A DNA stretch of 64,000 nt from the NCBI GenBank assembly GCA_948567375.1, contig OX419756.1, positions 73,980,333 through 74,044,332 of the forward strand, read 5' to 3'. Within the stretch, counting starts at the first letter, position 1; each line of letters starts with the position of its first letter. The DNA comes from Lunularia cruciata (lineage: Eukaryota > Streptophyta > Marchantiopsida > Lunulariales > Lunulariaceae). The notes under the pieces are model-generated. The model had not been told where the DNA came from. It worked only from the letters and a program-made list of their open reading frames with translations, and ran no database searches. The translations under genes and the position numbers were made by a program. Below, in pieces: positions 25,385 to 35,211 of this stretch.

Positions 25385-25563
25385 TCCCAAGATAGGAAGT
25401 TTGTCAAGAAGGTAGCCATAGAACAAATCTGGAAGAGAGTGAGTCCCAAGATGGGAAGTTTGCCAAGAAGGCAACCATGGAGCAAGCTTGGAAGAAAGAT
25501 GAGTCCTTGGAAGGGAAGTTTGTTAATGAAGCGGCCATAGAGCAAGCTTTGGAGGAAGATAAG
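25385..25563 (+). repeat. Three 60-bp tandem units in the protease-RT linker
   Basis: Units at 25385-25443, 25444-25503 and 25504-25563. Each begins TCC and encodes a charged 20-residue motif of the form GKF-x4-A-x-EQAW-x4-S (unit 2 reads KFAKKATMEQAWKKDES). Unit 1 is 59 bp long, one base short, which shifts the frame between the protease and the rest of pol. Confidence 0.85.
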
Positions 25564-25699
25564 TCTGTATTCGCGGTGTGGATCAAGCAGATTTCACAAG
25601 AACAATCTGAGGAGGGCCAAGAGCCTCATCAAGCAATGGTTGATTGGATAGTTCAAGAGTTTGCAGATGTGTTTCCGAATGATCTGCCAAAGGGATTAC

Positions 25700-27080
25700 C
25701 CTCCAATTGAGGTATGCCCTTCAAGATCAAGTTATTGCCAAGGAGTACTCCAGTGAGTAGACCAATCTATCAACTCTCACCAAAGGAGTTGGAGGAGTTG
25801 CGAACAACACTTAAGAGTTGTTGGAGAAAGATTTCATACAACATAGTACCTTTCCTTGGGGAGCACCGGTACTATTTGTTCCAAAGAAGGATGGAGGACT
25901 TCATTTCTGTATTGATTATCGTGGACTCAATGAGCAAACCATGAAGAATGCATATCCCTTGCCTCGGATCATTGACCTGCTTGATCAACTAAGTGGAGCA
26001 CGCTACTTTTCCAAGCTGGATCTTTGTAGCGGCTATTGGCAAATTCCTATTGAAGGAGAGGACGTGCAAAAGACTGCCTTTTGCACAAAGTATGGACATT
26101 TTGAGTGGAGAGTTCTACCTTTCGGACTCACTAATGCTCCAGCAGTCTTGGTGGATCAGATGCATCGGGTGTTGGAGGGACTATTGGATTGGTCCATGGT
26201 GGTGTTCTTAGATGATATCTTAATCTATAGCAGGACAGAGGCAAAACATATGAATCATGTGCGAGAAGTCCTAAGAGGACTACGATAGTGGAAATTTTAC
26301 TACAAGAAGTCAAAGTGTGCTTTTTGGCAGAAGGAGGTTACCTTCTTGGGTCATAAGATCTCATTAGAGAGGATCAAGATGGAAAAAGAGAAGATCAAGG
26401 CCATTACTGATTGGCCTACCCCAAAAGATGCTATAGAAGTACGAGCATTCAATGGATTGGCCAGTTTTTACCAACGGTTCATTCACTATTATGCTCACGT
26501 GGCTGCACCGTTGACTGACCTCTTGGGAAAGAACTTGAGCTTCCAGTGGACCACCAAGCATGAAGAAGCATTCCAGAAGTTAAAGCATATGGTGTCTTCA
26601 AGACCTATTATTCAACCATATGATCCTCAACTACCTTGTGTGGTTGATTTTGATGCTTCTAACTTTGCAATTGGAGCTGTGTTGCAATAAGAATTTCCAG
26701 ATGGACTACATCCTATTGCCTTTGTGTCTTGCCGACTAAATACAACTAAAAGAAATTACTTTGCTTGAGATCGGGAACAACTTGCAATGGTATATGCCAC
26801 CAAGGTATGGAGGCATTATCTCTTGGGGAAACAAGTGATCATGCAAATTGATCACAAGCCATTGTTGCCTACCTTACACTTGGAGCACATGAAGGGTTGG
26901 CATCATTGATGGAAAGAGCAACTCCAATTGTTTGACATCAAACTTGAGTACAAACCATGTCGGTTCCATGTCATCCCTAATGCTCTATCACGACGACCTG
27001 ATTTGAAGGCTCTTCCTTTCATCACGGTGGCAATTACAACGGTGTCCATTGACCCTAAGGTCCATAATGAGTTTTAATCA
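25700..27080 (+). pseudogene. Chromovirus reverse transcriptase and RNase H
   Basis: The RT palm and fingers are well preserved in 25818-26288: [20 protein letters not shown], then [23 protein letters not shown] and the active-site FLDDILIYS (26205-26231). A stop after LRGLR breaks the frame at about 26286. The connection and RNase H parts follow: VDFDASNFAIGAVLQ then a stop near 26688, then DREQLAMVYATKVWRHYLLG and IDHKPLL, with the RNase H Asp and Glu still present. Four or more stops in all. Confidence 0.9.
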
Positions 27081-27124
27081 GCTCTACAACAAGATCCCTT
27101 CTTCCAAATGGTACATGGTCGTCT

Positions 27125-28190
27125 GATAGCATGCGACAAGGAGTACAACACCTTCTCCTTCAAGGAAGGCCTTTTATTCCATGTAGATCAGATCTATGTT
27201 CCAGCAAAGGTGATCTTCGACTTGTGCGCCTTCAAGAAGCCCATGATTTACCAATAGCTGGTCACATGGGAGTGGAAAAGACCTTGGGCACCCTCCAATG
27301 CCAATGGTGGTGGCCCAACATGACACGAGATGTTTGAGATGTTCGAGATCGAGATGTTCGAGATGTTTGATCATGTGAGAATTGCCAATGTAACAAGGCC
27401 AGCAACCAAAAGCCGAGTGGACTCCTTCAACCACTTGCCATTCCATCCGCTTGCTGGGAGCATGTGAGCTTAGATCTCATCACATCCTTCCCAAAGATAA
27501 AACAAGGACACACCGCAATCGTGGTGTTTGTGGATAAGCTTAGTAAGCAAATCCACTTGGTACCAACCTGTGATACCGTGGATGCTCCAACCTTAGCGCA
27601 AATCTACTTCGACAATATCTTCAAGCATCATGAATGCCACGTGTACTCATCTCCAACCGTGATCCTCAATTTACTGGGAAGTTTTTGCAAGCACTCTTCC
27701 AGATACTTGGCACCAAGCTTGCTTTGTCCACAGCCTATCATCCTCAAATTGATGGAAAAATCAAACGCACAAGTCGTACATTAGAGGATATGTTACGGGC
27801 CTTTGTCAATGTCCACCATACCAACTGGGATGAATGTCTTATAGTTGCAAAATTTGCCTACAACAATTCCAAACAGGCAAGCACTGGATTTTCTCTCTTC
27901 TTTCTCAATTTTGGCCAAGATCTGCTTGTTCTAGATTCTTTTCTTGCTCCCCCTCCCTCTTAGGTTCCTCATACTTCCACATTCTTGACCATTATATCCC
28001 AATCTCTCCAACAAACCAAGTCTCACCTCCTTGTTGCTCAGAATCGCCAAAAACAATATGTGGACCACCATCGTCGTGATCTTACCTTTGAATTTGGTGA
28101 TAAATTCATGCTATCCTCTAGTAACCTCCCTCTCCCACTTGATACCCAAGTTCGTAAACTTGCCCCTAATTGGATAGGACCCCTTTGATA
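27125..28190 (+). pseudogene. Chromovirus integrase, broken
   Basis: The zinc-binding N-terminal part (LPIAGHMGVEKTLGTL, then NCQCNKAS) is interrupted by a small local expansion of GAGATGTTC units (27328-27370). The core shows SLDLITSFPK with the first Asp, and after a frameshift SNRDPQFTGKF with the second Asp. The third acidic residue, in the usual D-G-Q-T-E-R context, is replaced by Lys (AAA at 27763-27765). The YNNSKQASTGFSLFFLNFG block and the GDKFMLSSSNL block before the C-terminus are recognisable. The enzyme cannot be active. Confidence 0.88.
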
Positions 28191-28339
28191 TCACCCACAT
28201 TGTCTCTCCTGTTGCTTATCGACTTGCCTTGCCTTGTCACATGCGTATCCATCTTGTCTTTCATGCTTCCAAGTTGAAACCCTTTGTTCCTAACCCCTCT
28301 TCCTTTTCCTCTTGAGTCCATCCTCCCCCTCTTCTTATC

Positions 28340-28551
28340 CCTATCAATGATCATGAGGAGTACGAAGTTGATTGTATCCTTGCGCGTTGCCATATTCAAC
28401 GAGGCCGTTGCCAACATACGGAGTACAAGGTCCTTTGGAAAGGGTATCCCCTTCATGATGCCACATGGGAATCTCTTTCCCACCTCCAAAATGCACAGAC
28501 TGCCATCAAGGAATTCAAAGCTTCACTGGCAACGAGGACGTCATCAACTAA
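28340..28551 (+). pseudogene. Chromodomain at the pol C-terminus
   Basis: In one frame the sequence reads EEYEVDCILARC, then EYKVLWKGYPLHDATWESLS, then NAQTAIKEF, the three-strand-plus-helix pattern of a chromodomain with its aromatic cage positions (Y, W and W). A stop upstream separates it from the integrase. This domain places the element among chromoviruses. In intact relatives it reads histone H3 methylation and guides integration. Confidence 0.85.
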
Positions 28552-28562
28552 TGGCGGAGGAA
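28552..28562 (+). other. Polypurine tract
   Basis: A purine-rich run (GGCGGAGGAA) directly before the 3' LTR, where plus-strand DNA synthesis is primed. Confidence 0.7.
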
Positions 28563-28564
28563 TA

Positions 28565-28948
28565 TGTAACAATATGGAGTTTAGCGATGAAGTTAGTCGG
28601 GCTTACAAAGTAGATAATAAGACAAAATACCCTAGAATATTCTAGAAGCATGTAAGAAGCTTCTTGGGAAGCTTCCCAACTAGTTAACTTGCGTCCTAAG
28701 CAGGTAGCTTCTAGAAGGAAGCTTTTAGAAGCTTCTAACTAGCTTAGCTTGCATGCCAAGCGCTTTCTTGGCTTGCACTCCAAGAAAGCGGCTCAAGGAA
28801 GCTTCTTGAGAACCTTCAAGGGTCTTGTATACTACCTATAAATACCAAAGCTGAAGCTCATGCTAGGCATTCAGAGTTTTCCCTCATTCAAGTGTCCCAA
28901 TGTGAGTTTCCATTCTCCTATTTCTCTCCTTGGTTTTGGTCTTTTACA
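28565..28948 (+). repeat. 3' LTR of the chromovirus
   Basis: 384 bp, TGTAACA...TTTTACA. Compared with the 5' LTR it lacks about 37 bp in the middle. It keeps the heat-shock element GAATATTCTAGAA (28635-28647), while the second element is damaged (GAAGCTTTTAGAA). The TATA box TATAAATA is also kept. Confidence 0.93.
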
Positions 28949-31304
28949 TATATAATATGAGTGTTTATCTACTCCTATGCTACCAAGATCACCAAGGATA
29001 GGATCAAATTGTCTCTCTTAGCCAAAGCTACATGAGTATATGTATTAGTCTACCAATCATTAGGACAACAAGTGAGGGTGGAGCAATTGGTTTAAGCACT
29101 AGTCTAGGAGATCTTGGGTTCATACCCTATTGTGCACAATCTGAAAAGGTCTGTAGATTTTGCCACACAACTACCAAAAACTCAACTAAATTTCTAACCT
29201 TATGCCAACAAGCTAGTTTGATGTCCCTTCTAGGCCTTTTTAGTCTCTCTAGCCCAATGCTTTAAAGCCTCTAAATTCAACCAAATGAGACTTTTCTTCT
29301 TACTTATTTGAACCCTCTCTAAACCTAACCTTCTCCAAATCTGGCTAACCTTCACCAAATCAAGGTTTGTTGGCCTTTTACGCCTTTCTAGCCTTTTTAG
29401 CCCAATGCCTCAAAGTCTCTAAATTTAGCTAAATGAGACCTTTCTTCTTGCTGATTCAAAGCTTCTCTAAATTTGGCTAACCTCCACCAACTTGAGCACT
29501 AGCTAAGGCATACTCAAGTTGTAAGCCAATCTATTTCTCACTCAAGATAAACCTCTAATGGCTATTTAGGACATCATGGACTAAGAAGACAAGGATCTAA
29601 CTTTTCTAACTCTCCAAATCCATCACACTACTCCAAGGTACCTCCAAGACTCAAGACATTTCTCACTAAAGAACTCAATGAGAGAGAGAGATAGTTACAA
29701 ATGAAAGGATGATCAGTATTTCTTTATCCTTAGCTTATATACTTGTGAAAAAGTTATACACCAAGTTCCTAATTACTAGAGTAACTCAAGTTACTAGGCT
29801 AGAAGTCAAATAAAGTCTAAATATTTAAAAGAATATCCAAGCACATGATAATAATCTTATGAGTAGGTGGACTTAATTTAACTTTTACTTATTTCTTGTT
29901 TCATTTCTTGGATATAAATTTGAATATATAAATCAAAAACATGTATATAAACTAGTAATGTTAATGTATATATAATTCTCACAAATATGTCATTTCATAT
30001 TTAAGTTTTAATAATTTATGACTTTCTCATATTTACTTTAGAAAGAGTAATGTTTTAAACCAAAAGGTTTTATTCTAGATCTTTTTGGTAGAAGTAAGGA
30101 GACAAAATTTTGACCTAATAAGTCATCAAATAAAATAAATGCCAAGAAATAAAATAAAAAATAATTTATTTATTCCTTTTATGGAGGAAAGATAATATCA
30201 ATAATTCATAATCTGAATAAAATATCTTCTTGTAAAAAATTTATTTTTTATGATATTAAAAGTAATCATAAATCAATATACTATAGTTGTCATATAGGAA
30301 TAAAGGTTCTTTGAGAGGTGTTTTGAATTGGAATGATTTGTCCTTGAGTATGGCAATGGGTTTTTTTTTTAAAATTATCCCATGCCATCCAGGGTTTGGG
30401 GGTCCGGAGTCTAGGTATAATATATGAGATAAAAGAAAATTATGTAAATTTATTAATAAATTTAACATCTAGTTCTTTACTGATTTTTTATAAAAATATC
30501 ATCATAAGATATATGAATCACAGACCTATCTTTTATCACATGTATATTGTTAGGGGTGTTCTATCTATCCACGATTTGCACTTAAGGTTCAAAAGTATCC
30601 CAATTTAAAGTTGATATTTTATTCATGGTGTAAAATATGTATTTCTACTTTTTAAAATTTAGAAGAAATTTTTTTAAGTGTTGATATATATATATATATA
30701 TATCTTCTAATTCTATCTGAACTTATATTTTTAATTTGAAATCCCATCCAACTTATCTCTTACTAGGATTAACAATCTTGTACATTCTCTCAATTGGTTA
30801 ACTAAAGTTATTAGTAAGATTTACCCTTTACATGTTATAATTTATTATAATTAAGGAGTTTGTAATTATTTTATATTTATTAATTTTAATAGCTATATCA
30901 AGCCAAAGTTTAGGATTAGTACGAGACTTGGCACCACCTCTCAAGAAGATGACTCCAAAAGTAAAAAAGTTTTGGCCAAATACAAAGTTTAGACATCTTA
31001 AGCTAAGGACTAATATAGATTCATATATTTTAGCAATGGACATGGAAGTTCGACAATTGAAAATATTTGTTGACATTACGTTGGAATATGTTGTTTGAGA
31101 GTTCAAGAATTCAAGACTTTACTATTTTGAAGGTTGAATTACTAAATATCAGGACAATGCAAAGATTTCGTTTCTTGAGCTTCCGTAATTTCTCAATCAG
31201 TATCTATTTTGAGTTCGGCTTGGGGTCTCCCATCCTTCTTGTTTTCTATGGGGTCCCATTTTTCTCTATTTCAAGCAAAGTGAAATTAAATAACTATTTG
31301 AATT

Positions 31305-31860
31305 TTGCATCCAATGAAAAAAATCTCATAAGAACAAAACCCAATTATAGGAGTTATATGAAAAAGAAAATTAGCAAGTCCTTTTCTTAGATACTTTACT
31401 TTGTGCTTTTAAAATCTGAAAATATTAAACTAAGGATCAAATACTACTTCAATAATAATAATCTTTCCATCCAAATAACTAAAGGTAATTCAAGGATTCC
31501 GTTTCTGATATTGTTTGCTGCTTCATATGGTGTTTCAAGTTGTTGAGATGATGCTAAAAGAATTATAGAATTTTTTGTATCCAATGAGACCGAAAATCAT
31601 ATACAGTAAACTAAAATGTAGCAGTTTTAGAAGAAAAAGATTTACTTTTTTCTTTGAGGTACTTTATTTTACAAGTTCAAAATCCAAAATATTGACAATA
31701 CCAAGGGTAATTTGCTGATAATGCTACCTGATCCTTATATGATAGGATAATAAAAAATATTACAATTGATGAATTCCAATCTAGTGTTGTTTCAAACCAT
31801 TCGCATAACAACACTAATAAACTCTATGACTTTTGTATTCAATAAAACTAAAATCATTGT
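31305..31860. repeat. Degenerate tandem repeat, period about 265 bp
   Basis: The phrase T-G-(C/T)-A-T-(C/T)-CAAT-(G/A)-A recurs at about 31305, 31577 and 31836. It is followed each time by similar AT-rich text, including a TACTTTA(C/T)TTT block at about 31395 and 31663. Similarity is weak but ordered, suggesting a decayed tandem array. Confidence 0.4.
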
Positions 31861-33360
31861 GAAATGCAAAATATCTCATTTATGTGTATATCATTTTCGG
31901 ATGTTGTTTCCAAATCCACAACAATCATAAATTAAATTTTCTATGGATTCCAATTTAGCTTTTACTACTTTGATAAGACTATAGTTCATCACTTCGATAG
32001 TTCATTGCTTCAACCATCGTACAATATGGTTAATAAATAGATTTGGTTTGATGAGGATGGAAGTAAAGTATCAATAACTTACGAAGTCCTTCAATGCAAG
32101 GTCCCCATCATAGTACATGGAGTGTCCAAGAATCTAATTCTATTGACTCAACGTTACTAAGAAGAGCATCCATGCGTGAGAAGAAAAGAGTTAACAGGAT
32201 TTGACGGCAAATACACCGGTCATGTTTGAGCTGGCCGGCTGGGTCCTGCCCTCAATAATCTTAGAAGGTATTTCTGATCTCTCCTACACGGTATTATCCT
32301 ACGCGGTCTCCGTTCTCTTCCCTTCCCTTCCCTATATCTCTTCACTTGACTTGTGTGTTCTGAAGGACAAAATCCCGCAGAGATGGTCTTAACTTTGACA
32401 CTTAGACTGAATAGCACCCCAAGTTAAAAAAACTTAACAGAACCCCAAAGCCTGACGTGGATCAACGTGGCAACTGACTGTCCTAGTTGGCAATGAATAT
32501 GTGCTAACATGACAGATGATTATCCTACTTGATGGGGTCTTCCCATCCTTCATTTTTCCTACGCGGTCGCCTTTTACCACTTTGCAAGCGAATGTTGTAG
32601 CTCACCAGAGCTTTGGATATTTCCCTGAACTGCGGGGATTCACAGTGAATTTACTCCTCCACTGTTTACAAGAACAAAAGCTATGTATCGAAAAGTTTGT
32701 GTACCAACACGTATAGCTAAATCCACGTCAGGTTCAGTTATTGTTAACCCTTTCTGCCACCTGGTAGAATAATAAGTTTATCCCGCAAAGTTCGGGTACG
32801 TTTAAGTCCACCTCTGCAAAATCCCGTGGACTTCCCGCCAAGTTTCACAACGCTTCTGTTGTGGAACTCCCAACTCATGAGAAGCATGATTTCACACAAG
32901 GATAGATGTTGTCTCCAATTTCAGCTCGAAAAATCTTGCTATAGTGGTCTCCCACTTATTTATGAACAGTATAATCGATTGAGTTAAAGCTTTTATGTGT
33001 TTTCTTGATAAACGGGTGATAGTGACCCCAAGTTTTGTGTATGAGAGCCAAAACAGAGCGAGAATTATAATTGGATTCTTTGGCAAGTAGAGGTCCCCAC
33101 GAAACGGATACTTTTTCTCCGGCCTTATGCCGGTGGTCTCTCTGTGCCCGTCTTTAGTCCGCCAGAAAGCCGGAAAATTAGGAAACGTGTTACAGTGCCG
33201 TATCCGCAAGCCGACGGAAGGTCCTCTTCTTCTTCTCCAAGTTGGGAAGAGTCGAGGATGGCAGCTTATGACTTCAGAGAGGAATTTGGCTGAGCTGACC
33301 GACGGCTATGGTCACATTACAAGGAAGGGAAGGGGGATTTAAATGGTCTAGGGCGCTATT

Positions 33361-33400
33361 GATTTGCGTGGGTTTAATTCGATTTGCGTGGGTTTAATTC
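33361..33400 (+). repeat. Perfect 20-bp tandem duplication
   Basis: The 20-mer beginning GATTTGCGTGGG and ending TTAATTC occurs twice with no gap, about 220 bp upstream of the AMSH start codon. It may lie in the promoter or 5' UTR. Confidence 0.9.
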
Positions 33401-33617
33401 GATAGACTGAATTCAATTCAGAGCGCACCTGATTACTGATTATGTTTGAAGAAAGCATTCTCCAGACCAAGGCGTAGTGCGCTGATAAGGAACTGGATCC
33501 ACCGATGCAGGGAGTGGAGGAGCAGTGCAGGTTTTGTTTTGGTTTGGTGTGAATCGAACATTCTATGGTGTGAAGGAGGAGGGGAGGATCCAGAACTGTG
33601 CGTCTCTGCTCTGCAAA

Positions 33618-35211
33618 ATGAAGAGCAAGACGCTCGTCGTCGCCGATAAGGCGGCGAAATTGGAAGTGGATCATAGGCTGCCACTGCGAATTTATTATCG
33701 GGCCGCAGACAGTCTGCTTAGACAGGTGAGATGCAAATCCTGGCTGCATAGTTTTAAATTGTCCGCACTGATCAATTTTAGAAAATTGTTGAACAATTTT
33801 TCGTGAGATTGAAAAGAGAGCTGGGTTAAATGAACATCTGAAATTAGTCATGAGGATGCCATGAAGCATGGACCGAAGCTTCATCGCCCGCGATTCTCCC
33901 AGTACTGATACTTCCCGCGATCATGGTGATAACAAGCTTGTTGGAACTTCAATCTTTTCAAAGAACTGGCATTAGAGCAGTATGCACTGTACGTCCCGAA
34001 AAGTCAAATGGAAGGAAATTCTACAGGGCAGCTAATGACGCAAGGCGGTTGTGCTTTGTATCCAAGGATTGCAGTAAGAGCATTGCAGAAGAGTGCCTTC
34101 CTTACTTTTGACCTGTCTTTCAAACGTTGCTGACCGAAGGAAACAAGCTCATAAGCTTAGAATGTTCTTCTGGTCTAGATGTCGGAAGCCATTTCAAAAG
34201 CTCGTTAGACGATATGGCGGACAGGAGATAAAATAAGTAAAAAAATACATGAAATTGACAAATTGTTGAAGACACACAAATGGGGTCTAGTTAAAAGTAT
34301 TGGACATAGAATGTGCTGCAAACAGTTCAGTAGCAACTAATGAAGCTCTTGAAAGGAAGCGGGCATCTTGGTATTATGACATAAGGATGTCTAGCTATCA
34401 CTCGAGTGCAGGGAGGGATGCTACCACCATGAATTTCGGCTACTACTTACTATCTACGTATTTCCTTGAAGAATCACCAGGCAGAGGTGTTGGCCTGAAA
34501 TTCTTACACAACGATCTGTGTGCCTCCCTGCAGGCAAGGATATACCGGAAGGAAAACAACATTATAGATCTCTATGTCCTTCTATTACGATATTCCAGGT
34601 CTTGTTCTGTTCTACTCGCGAATTACCTATTCATCTTGTGGATATGTCATCTTATCGGACATTCTATGTGGTCGTAGTACTTTCTGCACTCTTATGTTTG
34701 GACTCTAGAAGCTTAGAGTGACCGAACTGTACGCATGACTGTGTCTCTTTTTTCCTTTCAGTTTGGTGATGGAAACCATACCGCAACACCGAGATTATCG
34801 ATCTTTTATGGGCAGAGAAAAAGTGGATTTTATGAAGGTGCGAATTCTTTACCACTGGCCACTGGTTGCGTGCCTGTAGCATTGGCAGATTCTTTTGCCT
34901 TTGAGCTTACATTTTACTTTGTCTTTGTCTTTCACGAAGGATTACGACCTTAGCGCAATGGTATTGGCGCAGGAGGTTCCAAGTATATTAATATTATCAA
35001 TTGGAATTCTTCTAGCCGGTTGCAGAGGTTGTTAGATATTCTTAATGAGCTTGAAGCATTGAAACCTCAAGTGCAAAGCGAAGTTTCTCGGTACAACAAT
35101 ACACATTTTCCGGCAGTACCCTCTTCGGTTGTCTCGTTACCAGCCAATGGTGGCGTTCTTCCTCATCAGCTTTACAGGAGTCGATCAATTTCCAGCAGCA
35201 ACCCTGTTAGG
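33618..35211 (+). other. AMSH: AMSH N-terminal MIT-like domain (exons 1-4)
   Basis: Residues 1-145. Exon 1 encodes VDHRLPLRIYYRAADSLLRQ, exon 2 RIYRKENNIIDLYVLLLRYS, exon 3 ETIPQHRDYRSF, and exon 4 RLLDILNELEALKPQV. These match the helical USP8/MIT-type region of plant AMSH proteins, which in Arabidopsis binds ESCRT-III subunits. The end of exon 4 is serine- and proline-rich linker. Confidence 0.85.

Larger units (their letters stand above)
23324..28948 (+). mobile_element. Complete but defective chromovirus (Ty3/gypsy with chromodomain)
   Basis: A 5.6-kb element with two LTRs, primer-binding site, gag, protease, RT, RNase H, integrase, C-terminal chromodomain and polypurine tract, all in plus orientation. 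Flanking 5-mers GATAT (23319-23323) and TATAT (28949-28953) fit a target-site duplication with one change. It is nested in copy B: joining the flanks gives continuous copy B sequence. By eye the LTRs differ at about 21 of some 370 aligned bases plus a deletion of about 37 bp in the 3' LTR, so the insertion is not recent. Several stops and frameshifts, and changed catalytic residues in protease and integrase, show that it cannot act on its own. In other chromoviruses the chromodomain steers integration to heterochromatin, which fits its position. Confidence 0.95.
11940..29720 (-). mobile_element. Degenerate Ty3/gypsy-type retroelement, copy B, with nested insertions
   Basis: A second old copy of the same family as copy A, on the minus strand. 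Its 5' region lies near 29.7-28.95 kb. It is interrupted by the chromovirus (23324-28948), resumes at about 23.32 kb, and runs down through gag (about 21.9-21.3 kb), RT (about 16.4-15.9), RNase H (about 15.75-15.3) and integrase (about 14.25-13.0). It ends in a truncated 3' LTR (about 12.25-11.97) that matches the start of the 5' LTR of copy A at 3172-3410 when reversed. Removing the chromovirus rejoins sequence that is continuous with copy A near 4315-4330, which proves the nesting. Five solo LTRs also interrupt it. No coding capacity is left. The 5' limit is approximate. Confidence 0.8.
29721..33617. other. AT-rich intergenic region upstream of the AMSH gene
   Basis: No gene recognised. From 29.7 to about 32.2 kb the DNA is very AT-rich, with a TA microsatellite near 30685-30705 and degenerate repeats at 31.3-31.9 kb. 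Composition becomes genic from about 32.2 kb. Open frames here (at most 107 codons) overlap on both strands and resemble nothing I know. The last part contains a 20-bp perfect tandem pair at 33361-33400 and should hold the AMSH promoter and 5' UTR. Confidence 0.5.

Noticed and set aside
30685-30705. TA-repeat as a possible regulatory element
   Set aside because: A simple microsatellite in AT-rich DNA with no gene nearby.
33348-33884. 178-codon open frame on the minus strand
   Set aside because: It is antisense to AMSH exon 1 and its 5' region and resembles no protein family; the plus strand has a phase-consistent, family-matching exon.
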